This document shows, piece by piece, positions 1-6,635 of a stretch of DNA of 6,776 bases (its first letter is position 1; each line of letters begins with the position of its first letter). A program made the translations under genes and the position numbers. This DNA is from Pirellulaceae bacterium (GTDB taxonomy: Bacteria; Planctomycetota; Planctomycetia; Pirellulales; Pirellulaceae). Under the pieces are notes generated by a model, which saw only the letters and a list, made by a program, of their open reading frames with translations, was not told the DNA's origin and ran no database searches. The stretch covers positions 1 to 6,776 of the forward strand of contig JABDKS010000755.1 in NCBI GenBank assembly GCA_013002105.1, given 5' to 3'.

Positions 1-334
1 CCCGAGGGCGGACCGGTTTGGCGATGTAATCATCGGCCCCGACTTCCAACGCAACCACTTCGTCGATCTCGTCGCCGCGGGCGGTCAACATGACGATGGG
101 CCCGTGGAATTCATGACGAACGGTGCGGCAAATGGTGATGCCGTCAACCTCCGGCAGCCCGATGTCCAGCAAGACGATGTCGTATTCCTCCGAGCGAATT
201 CGTTCAGACGCGCGACGACCATTTCCCTCGATCGAGACATCGAAACTATTTTCTCGCAGAAAGTCGGCAACCATGGACGCCAGATCGTGGTCGTCTTCGA
301 CAAGCAATACGCGAGCGTGGGTGGTGGCGGACAT
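1..334 (-). CDS. OmpR/PhoB-family response regulator, receiver domain (3' part beyond window)
   Basis: Translating the minus strand from ATG at 334 gives 111 uninterrupted codons to the window edge. They form an almost complete CheY-like receiver domain. The acidic pocket is E13-D14-D15 in 'VLLVEDDHDLA'. The phosphoacceptor is D57 in 'DIVLLDIGLPEVDG', the switch Thr is T84 in 'VMLTAR', and the conserved Lys is K106 in 'ADDYIAKPVRPR'. The 'VGADDYIAKP.RPR' ending is typical of OmpR/PhoB-type regulators, so a winged-helix DNA-binding domain is expected past the left edge, where a histidine kinase gene might also lie; neither can be seen. The protein would be a cytoplasmic two-component regulator phosphorylated by an unknown kinase. 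The start is supported by 'AAAGAG' eight nucleotides upstream (plus-strand 343-348) and by normal receiver length. The upstream repeats at 349-387 are candidates for autoregulation. The family call is firm; the target genes are unknown. Confidence 0.93.
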   Translation of the reverse strand, partial: MSATTHARVLLVEDDHDLASMVADFLRENSFDVSIEGNGRRASERIRSEEYDIVLLDIGLPEVDGITICRTVRHEFHGPIVMLTARGDEIDEVVALEVGADDYIAKPVRPR

Positions 335-348
335 GACGAATGCTCTTT

Positions 349-365
349 GGTGACTGGAGGTCACC
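349..365. promoter_or_regulatory. Perfect palindrome GGTGAC-N5-GTCACC in the response regulator leader
   Basis: Six-base arms (349-354 and 360-365) around 'tggag' form a perfect inverted repeat overlapping the proximal unit of the tandem repeat. Read on the minus strand it lies directly upstream of the putative Shine-Dalgarno 'AAAGAG' of the response regulator. It could be a dimeric operator or an mRNA hairpin influencing translation initiation. The distal repeat copy has A instead of G at the equivalent position and cannot form the same palindrome. Confidence 0.4.
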
Positions 366-387
366 GTTGTCTGGAGATCACCGTTGT
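354..387. repeat. 17-bp tandem direct repeat upstream of the response regulator
   Basis: Two head-to-tail 17-bp units, 'ctggaggtcaccgttgt' (354-370) and 'ctggagatcaccgttgt' (371-387), differ at one base (g360 versus a377). The array begins 20 nt upstream of the response regulator ATG. On the minus strand a perfect 'TTGACA' hexamer (plus-strand 385-390) overlaps the distal unit. No convincing -10 lies at the right spacing, so I do not call a promoter. A duplicated regulator-binding site is the simplest reading, and chance slippage duplication is the alternative. Confidence 0.6.
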
Positions 388-444
388 CAAATCGACGGCG
401 GAGCACTCGTTGTACCAGATCCGCTCTTGCCTCGCGCCGATCTG

Positions 445-459
445 TTGTAGACGTTACAA
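445..459. promoter_or_regulatory. Short inverted repeat TTGTA-N5-TACAA
   Basis: Five-base perfect arms (445-449 and 455-459) around 'gacgt' lie in the leader between the DUF3179-like gene and the response regulator, about 111 nt from the regulator start. The symmetry suits a dimeric operator, but arms this short arise often by chance. No other gene-like signal is visible between 335 and 520. Confidence 0.2.
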
Positions 460-520
460 AGCGATACAGCGGCGTAAGATCGAAAGTCTGCACCACACGT
501 CACATCGAATCGACGTTTGA

Positions 521-1219
521 TTACAGGTTACCCTGTGATGACGGACTTTCGGGCAGCATGTAGACCTTGCTATCGGCGTGCAGCTTTTTCCACTCGCCGA
601 GCGTTGTTCGCACGTGGGATTGATCATCCAGCGGAAGACCATCGGATTCTTGGGCAAAGCGTTCTCCCTTGAGCAACAACACCATCTGGTCGTTGATGTC
701 CAAACCGCCAACATGCAAATCAATGGGCGAATTTCCCTTGCAACTCAATACTCGAACCGTATCGGCTTTATCACAATACGTGACCGAAATTGGCAGCCCG
801 TTCATCATCGTGTTGACAACATGCTTTGTCGGATGCAGCAAAGAATCAATCGCAAACGCGCAAGCGAAACCATCGATTTCGACACCGACAACGGGCGCGG
901 AATCCGGCAAATTGACGGCATCCAAATCGAATAACTGCGGACCCATCACACCCGGAAAATCCAATACGTATTGGAGTTTGTCGTAGTAGGTACCGCCTTG
1001 TGCGAGGCGATGATATTCGACCGCGTCGACGCGTGTGGTAGCAGTCTTACCGGATGATACCGGCGTGCCGTCTAACGATTCAACCGCCAACGATCTGTGC
1101 ACTGGTGTCACCGCGATCCACGGTGTCGTGGTTACGAAAATCAGCGCCACCAACGTCAACATGGCCGCGAGTAACCCTAGAAAGGTCATTCGAGATTGCG
1201 AAAGAAAGTTCGGTGTCAT
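521..1219 (-). CDS. DUF3179-like membrane-anchored protein
   Basis: The 232-residue product has one hydrophobic segment at about residues 13-31 ('FLGLLAAMLTLVALIFV'), so it is probably N-terminally anchored with the rest outside the cytoplasm. Residues about 108-185 resemble the DUF3179 core: 'VVGVEIDGFACAF', then 'HVVNTMMNGLPISVTYC', then 'VGGLDINDQMVLLLKGE'. These match the family pattern of 'VvGv.idGkarAy', 'hevvND..ggrPv.VTYC' and 'G.l.n..lvmyDr'. The biochemical role of DUF3179 is unknown. Usual members have a 'CPLCG' stretch after VTY; here it reads 'CDKADT', so only the first Cys (residue 149) remains. I chose ATG 1219. A TTG at 1273 would add 18 hydrophilic residues, and an ATG at 1189 would leave almost no cytoplasmic tail. 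No good Shine-Dalgarno sequence supports any of the three. The gene is divergent from the sialidase-like gene and lies on the same strand as the response regulator, 186 nt upstream of it. Confidence 0.78.
   Translation of the reverse strand: MTPNFLSQSRMTFLGLLAAMLTLVALIFVTTTPWIAVTPVHRSLAVESLDGTPVSSGKTATTRVDAVEYHRLAQGGTYYDKLQYVLDFPGVMGPQLFDLDAVNLPDSAPVVGVEIDGFACAFAIDSLLHPTKHVVNTMMNGLPISVTYCDKADTVRVLSCKGNSPIDLHVGGLDINDQMVLLLKGERFAQESDGLPLDDQSHVRTTLGEWKKLHADSKVYMLPESPSSQGNL
523..536 (-). terminator. Small hairpin at the 3' end of the DUF3179-like gene (weak)
   Basis: On the minus strand, ACAGG-GTAA-CCTGT forms a 5-bp stem with a GNRA-type tetraloop overlapping the stop codon (521-523). No T-run follows, so it is not a canonical intrinsic terminator. 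It may stabilise the 3' end or be chance. Confidence 0.2.
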
Positions 1220-1384
1220 CGGCGCTTTTTCAATCGTCCGCGTGCGGATCGCTGGGGTACAAGGTCGCAACAAAATGCGTTAGGAAGCGAACGGAACAGT
1301 CGGTCGATTCGCGACTCTGATTCACAGGGGCTAGAATGGTCGATTCGATTCTGCACAGAACCCACTCTTTCCAGAAACACCGAC
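1220..1384. promoter_or_regulatory. Divergent intergenic region between the DUF3179-like and sialidase-like genes
   Basis: These 165 nt must hold the promoters for both divergent genes. Visible elements are a -10-like 'TAGAAT' at 1332-1337 on the plus strand without a good -35; a 10-bp direct repeat 'ggtcgattcg' at 1302-1311 and 1338-1347 (period 36) flanking that hexamer; and a near-palindrome 'TTCTGCACAGAA' at 1349-1360, 25 nt before the sialidase-like start. None is strong enough to be a confirmed promoter or operator. Confidence 0.35.
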
Positions 1385-2584
1385 ATGAAACAAAGGTTTC
1401 GTATGCACGCGAGAATCGCGGCAATGTTCTTGCTTTTAGGCTCTACGGCCTGCTTTGCTGACAAACCGACCGAGGGTGATTTGTATCCGTTCGTAGGGGA
1501 ACCTCGAATGGAAATGCAAGAGGTCTTTGCAGCCGAGCGTTTCCCAAACGTCGTCGTCACTCGTCAAGGGACGGTGTTGGTCACGTGGGGAAACCAACAC
1601 ATCCGTGCTCGTCGCAGCGAAGACGGCGGGGCGACGTGGGGACCCGTGATCACGATCGCCAATCCAGGATTTCATGGAGGTGGCACGACAGTGGACGAAA
1701 CGACCGGTGACATTCTGGCCTTCGTCGAAGCCCACCATCCGCCAGCCGAGATGACCATGTATCGCAGTCGTGATGATGGACGGACTTGGATCGGAGAACC
1801 TTTGGCAATCACTCCTGACAGTCGCGGCAATCTGCCATCGATGCATATGAACGAACATGGCATCACTTTGCGACACGGCAAGCACAAGGGGCGACTGTTA
1901 CGACCGTCGCGCTGGTATGCCGGCAAGAACGATCGGTCGCTGTGGCCCGAGCATTACACCAATGCAATTTACAGTGATGACGGAGGCAAGAGTTGGCAGA
2001 CCAGTGAACCGTTTCCCGAAAATGGAACCGGCGAAGCAGCGGTGGCAGAGCTTGCTGATGGACGCATCTATTACAACTCGCGAGTTCATTGGCAGGAGCG
2101 GCCCAAGAATACCCGCCGCCGCGAGGCGTTCAGCAAAGATGGCGGACAGACTTGGCAAGATTTTCGAGTGATCGATGTTTTGCCCGACGGTCATCAACAT
2201 CGATCCTATGGCTGCATGGGTGGACTGGTCCGGTTGCCGGTGGCGGGAAAGGATATCTTGATTTTTAGCAACATTGATACACCCAACGCGACTCGCGAAA
2301 GAGCGACAGTTTGGGCCAGTTTTGACGGCGGCGTGACCTGGCCGGTCAAGCGACTGGTCTACGACGGACGCAGTGCCTATTCGTCTTTGTCGGCCGGCCG
2401 CCCAGCAACGCCATCAGAAGGCTGGATCTATTTGCACTTCGAAGGTGGTCCACAGCAGCAGGATGCGGCATCGGCTGACTCAGCAAAGTCGAGTGGCGGT
2501 TCCAATGTCGCCAGATTCAACTTGTCTTGGTTATTGGCGGGTGAATCGACCGGAGACGGAAAGATCCCAGTGGATTTGGAGTAG
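1385..2584 (+). CDS. Secreted sialidase-like (BNR/Asp-box) six-bladed propeller protein
   Basis: The 399-residue product starts at ATG 1385 with a Sec signal peptide: basic 'MKQRFRMHAR', hydrophobic 'IAAMFLLLG', probable cleavage after 'TACFA' (residue 25). Upstream in-frame codons would put a hydrophilic extension before it, so they are rejected. Five Asp-box motifs (S-x-D-x-G-x-[TS]-W) start at residues 78, 128, 197, 250 and 312, the hallmark of the sialidase/neuraminidase fold. By motif alignment to human NEU2 from memory, the arginine triad maps to R52 ('ERFPNVV'), R233 ('YYNSR') and R304 or R306 ('NATRERATVW'). The Glu/nucleophilic Tyr pair maps to E217 ('GEAAVAEL') and Y332 ('AYSSL'). 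The loop that normally bears the acid/base Asp, between the RxP motif and Asp box 1, is too short here and has no Asp. The fold is therefore confident; true sialic-acid hydrolysis is not. It probably acts in the periplasm or outside the cell. The next gene starts 73 nt downstream with no terminator between, so co-transcription is possible. Confidence 0.88.
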   Translation: MKQRFRMHARIAAMFLLLGSTACFADKPTEGDLYPFVGEPRMEMQEVFAAERFPNVVVTRQGTVLVTWGNQHIRARRSEDGGATWGPVITIANPGFHGGGTTVDETTGDILAFVEAHHPPAEMTMYRSRDDGRTWIGEPLAITPDSRGNLPSMHMNEHGITLRHGKHKGRLLRPSRWYAGKNDRSLWPEHYTNAIYSDDGGKSWQTSEPFPENGTGEAAVAELADGRIYYNSRVHWQERPKNTRRREAFSKDGGQTWQDFRVIDVLPDGHQHRSYGCMGGLVRLPVAGKDILIFSNIDTPNATRERATVWASFDGGVTWPVKRLVYDGRSAYSSLSAGRPATPSEGWIYLHFEGGPQQQDAASADSAKSSGGSNVARFNLSWLLAGESTGDGKIPVDLE

Positions 2585-2643
2585 AATGCGGGCGAGTCAA
2601 GCATGTGATTGTTCGTGGGTGGGTCCGACTGGTTTGAACTAGG

Positions 2644-2660
2644 TAAGGTTGTTTTCGGTG
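2644..2660 (+). promoter_or_regulatory. Ribosome binding site and GTG start of the DUF1592-family gene
   Basis: 'TAAGG' at 2644-2648 lies nine nucleotides before GTG 2658. That GTG opens a textbook signal peptide, 'MKRIQCVVAAVCLAVSPVFA'. A TTG at 2649 is in the same frame but abuts the Shine-Dalgarno sequence with no spacing. GTG 2658 is therefore the preferred start, giving 802 residues. Confidence 0.55.
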
Positions 2661-5066
2661 AAGAGAATTCAGTGCGTCGTGGCGGCGGTCTGTTTGGCAG
2701 TGTCGCCGGTTTTCGCTCAACGCGAACAATCCGAGCCCGGCGAAATGACGAGCGGCGCGCGGGTATCCTCGCTCGGCCCGGTCGTTACGCTGATCGAAAA
2801 CTACTGCATCGATTGTCACAATTCGGCAGATGATGAATCGAATTTGAACCTGGAGGATTTTGACGCTTCCGCGATTGCCACGAACATCACGACCGACACC
2901 GCGGTCTGGGAGAAAATCGCGAAGCGTCTGCGGGCGAGACAAATGCCACCTGCGGACTACGTCTCGCGACCCTCTGAAGACGAATTCACCACGTCGCTGG
3001 CGGCACTCGAAAGCGTTTTGGATGACCACGCACAAGCTCATCCCAATCCCGGACGTACCGATTCGATCCGCCGACTCAATCGCACCGAATACAAGAACGC
3101 GATTCGAGATTTGTTGGCATTGGATGTCGACGTCGATGATCTGTTGCCCGCCGATCCATTGGGCCACGGATTCGATAACGTGACGGTTGGAGATTTATCG
3201 CCAGTGCTGTTGAACCGGTACATCACCGCGGGGCAGCACATCAGTCGGCTCGCGGTGGGCGGTCAACAACGCAGCCCCGGCGGGACGACAGTTCGGTTAC
3301 CCGCCGATCGAACGCAAGAGAATCATGTGCCCGGATTGCCGCTGGGGACTCGCGGCGGCACGTTATTGGAGCAGAACTTTGCCATTGCCGGCGAATACGA
3401 AATCCAAATTCGGTTGATGCGCGACCGCGATGAAAACTTGGAGGGTCTCACGCAACCTCATGACATCGACATACTCGTTGACCGCGAGTTGGTCCACCGG
3501 TTTACTGTCACGCCGCCCAAGGCCAAAGTGGGTTGGCAAAAAGACGATACGTTGGTCGATGCAAATTTAAAAAAACGGTTTCATGTGACCGCCGGACCCC
3601 ACCAAATCGGCGTTACCTTTCCCGTTAAGTTTTTGTCTCTGTTGGAGAATCGTCGTCAACCCTTTGACGCAAGTTTTAATCGACATCGGCACCCGCGGCG
3701 CACACCGGCGCTTTATGAAGTATCGATCGTCGGCCCCTTTGATCCGCAAGGACCAGGTGACACGCCCAGTCGACGTCGAATTTTCTCGTGTCGTCCCGAT
3801 GGCGACAACAGAGCAGCCGCGGTGGATTGCGCGACGCGGATTTTGCGACGGTTGATGCGTCAAGCTTATCGCCGTGGAGTAACCGAAGGTGATTTGGAGG
3901 TTCCGCTGCGGTTCTTTACGCAGCGGTTTGCCGCTGATGGTTTTGAACCGGCTATCGAAACGGCGATCGCAGCCGTATTGGTGAATCCCCACTTTTTGTT
4001 TCGTGCCGAAATGGATCCCGCTGATATCGTTCCGGGGGACGCCTATTTGATTTCGGATATTGAATTGGCGTCACGACTGTCGTTCTTTTTGTGGAGTTCG
4101 ATCCCGGATGAGGAGTTGCTGTCGCTGGCCGAGGAGAATCGTCTACGCGACGAGGGTGTATTGACCGCGCAAGTCACGCGGATGCTTGACGATGAACGAT
4201 CGAGATCGTTAGTCGATAACTTTGCCGCCCAGTGGTTGTATTTGCGTAATCTCGATACGTTTCGGCCCGACATGCGTCGCTACGCCGATTTTGATGACAA
4301 TTTGCGTGAAGCCATGCGAGGTGAGACCGAGTCGCTTTTTGAACATGTGATGCGAAACAATCTCAGCGTCTTGAAACTGATTGATTCAGACACCGCATTT
4401 TTGAATGAACGATTGGCAACACACTACGGCATCCCGCATGTTGTCGGCAGCCACTTTCGACCGATCGAACTATCGGATAACGATTTTCATCGTGGCGGGT
4501 TGTTGCGGCATGGCAGCATTCTGGCGGTGACGTCTTATGCAACGCGAACGTCGCCGACGATCCGAGGCAACTGGATCTTGGAGAATATTCTTGGGACCCC
4601 GGCGCCCCCGCAACCACCCAATGTTCCCGGGCTGACAGAGAACACGTCGACAGAAAAGCTGACGTTGCGTGAGCGACTGGCCGAGCATCGGGAAAACCCA
4701 TCCTGTGCCAGCTGCCATAATTTGATGGATCCGGTTGGATTTGCGCTCGAGAATTACGATGCCGTGGGCCGGTGGCGGCTTTTTGAGGACGGTCAGGCAA
4801 TCGATTCGTCCGGGGCACTCCCGGACGGCCAAGAAATTGATAGTGTCGCCCAACTGGAAGCGGGTATCATGAAGCGTCCGGACTTGTTCGTCGCGACACT
4901 GACTGAAAAGATGCTCACCTTTGCACTCGGCCGCGGCGTGGATGCGGATGACTATCCCGCCATACGCAAAATTGTTGGCGACGCATCGACAGACGATTTC
5001 CGGTTTCGTGCGATTGTGGTTGGCATTGTCAAAAGTACACCGTTTCAGATGCGATTAGCAAAGTGA
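2658..5066 (+). CDS. Exported DUF1587/1595/1592/1588/1585 multidomain protein with two c-type haem motifs
   Basis: The 802-residue product has a Sec signal peptide (residues 1-20, 'AVSPVFA|QR'). Domains in order: an N-terminal cytochrome-c-like segment with CxxCH 'CIDCH' at 50-54 and 'RQMPP' near 94-98; DUF1587 at about 137-196 ('RRLNRTEYKNAIRDLLALD'); a beta-rich stretch at about 208-362; DUF1595 at about 375-435 ('CRPDGDNRAAAVDCATRILR', 'AYRRGV'); DUF1592 at about 464-590 ('ELASRLSFFLWSSIPDEELL'); DUF1588 at about 610-705, containing a second CxxCH 'CASCH' at 683-687 and 'NLMDPVGFALENYDAVGRW'; and DUF1585 at the C-terminus ('LTEKMLTFALGRGVDADDYP'). Two CxxCH motifs imply covalent haem c, hence an electron-transfer or redox role outside the cytoplasm; this is inferred and the family's reaction is unknown. 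The architecture is complete, with no frameshift or missing domain. It lies 19 nt from the DUF1552 gene, the usual partner of this family in planctomycetes, so the two are very likely co-transcribed. Confidence 0.93.
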   Translation: MKRIQCVVAAVCLAVSPVFAQREQSEPGEMTSGARVSSLGPVVTLIENYCIDCHNSADDESNLNLEDFDASAIATNITTDTAVWEKIAKRLRARQMPPADYVSRPSEDEFTTSLAALESVLDDHAQAHPNPGRTDSIRRLNRTEYKNAIRDLLALDVDVDDLLPADPLGHGFDNVTVGDLSPVLLNRYITAGQHISRLAVGGQQRSPGGTTVRLPADRTQENHVPGLPLGTRGGTLLEQNFAIAGEYEIQIRLMRDRDENLEGLTQPHDIDILVDRELVHRFTVTPPKAKVGWQKDDTLVDANLKKRFHVTAGPHQIGVTFPVKFLSLLENRRQPFDASFNRHRHPRRTPALYEVSIVGPFDPQGPGDTPSRRRIFSCRPDGDNRAAAVDCATRILRRLMRQAYRRGVTEGDLEVPLRFFTQRFAADGFEPAIETAIAAVLVNPHFLFRAEMDPADIVPGDAYLISDIELASRLSFFLWSSIPDEELLSLAEENRLRDEGVLTAQVTRMLDDERSRSLVDNFAAQWLYLRNLDTFRPDMRRYADFDDNLREAMRGETESLFEHVMRNNLSVLKLIDSDTAFLNERLATHYGIPHVVGSHFRPIELSDNDFHRGGLLRHGSILAVTSYATRTSPTIRGNWILENILGTPAPPQPPNVPGLTENTSTEKLTLRERLAEHRENPSCASCHNLMDPVGFALENYDAVGRWRLFEDGQAIDSSGALPDGQEIDSVAQLEAGIMKRPDLFVATLTEKMLTFALGRGVDADDYPAIRKIVGDASTDDFRFRAIVVGIVKSTPFQMRLAK

Positions 5067-5085
5067 GATTGGACGAGTTGTTGAA

Positions 5086-6444
5086 ATGAAAAAAATAGCT
5101 ATTCAGACTAAACAGTCACTCTCACGCCGCACCGTCCTGCGTGGTGCCGGTGTCGCATTCGCACTGCCGCTGTTGGATGCGATGGTTCCGGCCGGCACGG
5201 CACTTGCCGCGACTGCCGCGGCACCGTCGCGATTGCGACGCCTTGGTTACGTCTACATGCCGATGGGGTTTAATCCCAAACAGTGGGTGCCCGAGGGAGA
5301 TGATCTGAGTGATCTGCCGCCAACGCTCCAGCCGATCAAGAAGGTCAAGGATCACGTTGCCGTAATCACAGGTTTGGAACTCAAAAATGCGTACCCCGGA
5401 TCGCACGCCACTTCCAACTCGGCGTTCTTGAGTGCTGCCACGGCCAAGCGAACAGAAAGCTCCGATTACTATCTGGGAACAACCGTCGATCAGATTGCCG
5501 CCAAACGGATTGGCCAGCGAACGCAGTTGCCGTCATTGGAATTAGCGATGGACTTGCTGAACAACGCCGGGCAATGTGACAACGGCTACGCATGTGTCTA
5601 TCAAAACAACCTTTCCTGGTCGTCGCCGACGACGCCGCTGCCGGCCGAAGCTCATCCGCGAATCGTTTTTGAAACCTTGTTTGGCGAAGGCGGGACAACG
5701 GACGATCGCAAGGCGGCATTGCAACGACGGGCCAGCTTGTTGGACTCGGTCACCGAAGAAATGAAACGCTTTAAGCTTCGTCTTGGCCCCGATGATAAGA
5801 ACAAAGTCGACAATTACTTTGAGAGTATTCGCGAAGTCGAGCGTCGGATTCAACGTGCAGAAGCGAACGTGGCCGAGAATCCGCTGCCGGACTTGGATCG
5901 TCCGGTGGGAGTGCCAGCCGCTTATGGCGACCACGCACGTTTAATGTTCGATTTGCAACTGTTGGCATTCCAAGGCGACATCACTCGTATCGTATCGTTT
6001 CAACTGGCCAGGGAAGCCAGCACGCGGACGTATCCTGAGATTGGCGTACCCGAACCGCATCATCCGATTTCGCATCACGGTAACAATCCCGAAAAACTGG
6101 AAAAGCTAGCCAAGATCAATCAGTACCACGTTTCGTTGTTCGCGGATTTCTTGGCCAAGATGGCGGCGACACCCGAAGGCAATGGAACACTGCTGGATCA
6201 TTCGTTGTACTTGTACGGGAGTGGGATGGGCGATCCTGATGCCCACGACCACACCGATTTGCCGATTCTGGTTGCCGGCGGTGCCGCGGGCAACATGCGC
6301 GGCGGCGTTCACAAACGGTACGACAAGGGAACGCCGATGGCGAACTTGCATCTGACATTGCTGAACAAAGTCGGCGTCGAAATGGACTCGTTTGCCGATA
6401 GCAACGGTGATGCGAGCGAGTTGTTTGAGCCGTTAACGCTGTAG
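5086..6444 (+). CDS. DUF1552 family protein with twin-arginine signal
   Basis: The 452-residue product begins at ATG 5086 with a Tat signal: 'SRRTVLRGAG' (R14-R15), hydrophobic 'VAFALPLLDAM', and an Ala-rich cleavage region near residue 41. The body matches DUF1552: 'RRLGYVYMPMGFNPKQWVP', 'VITGLELKN', 'GSHATSNSAFLSAA', 'VDNYFESIREVERRIQRAE', 'SFQLAREASTRTYPEIGV', 'HHPISHHG' (H325, H326, H330, H331), then 'YLYGSGMGDPDAHDHTDLP' and 'ILVAGG'. The His/Asp-rich clusters (325-331 and 383-389) are plausible metal ligands, by analogy with the DUF1501/alkaline-phosphatase-like proteins that fill a similar position beside other planctomycete cytochromes; this is inference. Tat export means folding before secretion, consistent with a cofactor loaded in the cytoplasm. 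It follows the DUF1592-family gene by 19 nt with only a weak 'GGA' Shine-Dalgarno (5071-5073). The reaction catalysed is unknown. Confidence 0.92.
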   Translation: MKKIAIQTKQSLSRRTVLRGAGVAFALPLLDAMVPAGTALAATAAAPSRLRRLGYVYMPMGFNPKQWVPEGDDLSDLPPTLQPIKKVKDHVAVITGLELKNAYPGSHATSNSAFLSAATAKRTESSDYYLGTTVDQIAAKRIGQRTQLPSLELAMDLLNNAGQCDNGYACVYQNNLSWSSPTTPLPAEAHPRIVFETLFGEGGTTDDRKAALQRRASLLDSVTEEMKRFKLRLGPDDKNKVDNYFESIREVERRIQRAEANVAENPLPDLDRPVGVPAAYGDHARLMFDLQLLAFQGDITRIVSFQLAREASTRTYPEIGVPEPHHPISHHGNNPEKLEKLAKINQYHVSLFADFLAKMAATPEGNGTLLDHSLYLYGSGMGDPDAHDHTDLPILVAGGAAGNMRGGVHKRYDKGTPMANLHLTLLNKVGVEMDSFADSNGDASELFEPLTL

Positions 6445-6560
6445 GACGTTGGGTCCGGATGATTTGTGGCTCAGTAGGCGTGTCTGCGAATACGTGTTGA
6501 AGCGATGCATTCGTATCCTTGATGCAGGCACCTTATCAACATCTAATCGAGTGCGTGTGT

Positions 6561-6635
6561 CTGTCTCGAATGGATGGGTAACGCAATCGGCCGGTGGGAA
6601 CCGGCCCTACGATCACTGTTTCGAATGGATGGGTA
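6561..6635. repeat. 20-bp direct repeat pair
   Basis: 'ctgtctcgaatggatgggta' (6561-6580) recurs as 'ctgtttcgaatggatgggta' (6616-6635), 19 of 20 bases identical, with a period of 55 nt. The copies flank the GC-rich hairpin at 6589-6606, as direct repeats would if a small element had inserted or a module had been duplicated. Confidence 0.7.
6589..6606 (+). repeat. GC-rich hairpin with GGGA tetraloop
   Basis: GGCCGGT (6589-6595) and ACCGGCC (6600-6606) form a perfect 7-bp stem around GGGA. On the plus strand, GGGA fits the GNRA tetraloop pattern. The stem lies about 145 nt past the DUF1552 stop on the same strand and lacks a T-run. It could be an mRNA 3'-end stabiliser or part of a dispersed repeat. 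It competes with the longer pairing of 6594-6610 with 6667-6683. Confidence 0.5.

Noticed and set aside
354..387. CRISPR-like repeat
   Set aside because: There are only two contiguous units without spacers; this is a tandem duplication.
385..390. TTGACA on the minus strand as a -35 for the response regulator
   Set aside because: The hexamer is perfect, but the position 16-18 nt downstream reads ACGGTG-like, with no acceptable -10, so I do not annotate a promoter.
104..520. Plus-strand open frame of 138 codons opposite the response regulator
   Set aside because: It is antisense to an unmistakable receiver domain and has no domain features; it is a shadow frame.
1196..1384. N-terminal extension of the sialidase-like protein (63 extra codons)
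   Set aside because: It would place a hydrophilic, Arg-rich stretch ahead of a clear signal peptide and overlap the divergent gene's start; ATG 1385 is the better start.
1434..1461. Lipobox in the sialidase-like signal peptide ('GSTAC')
   Set aside because: The residue at -3 from the Cys is Ser, not Leu or a similar residue, and a normal signal peptidase I site (CFA|D) follows immediately.
2517..3167. Minus-strand open frame of 216 codons across the sialidase-like/DUF1592 junction
   Set aside because: It overlaps two well-supported plus-strand genes and their intergenic gap, and its Arg/His-rich product is typical of an antisense shadow.
4363..4853. Minus-strand open frames inside the DUF1592-family gene
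   Set aside because: They oppose the conserved DUF1588 and CxxCH region and show no motif of their own.
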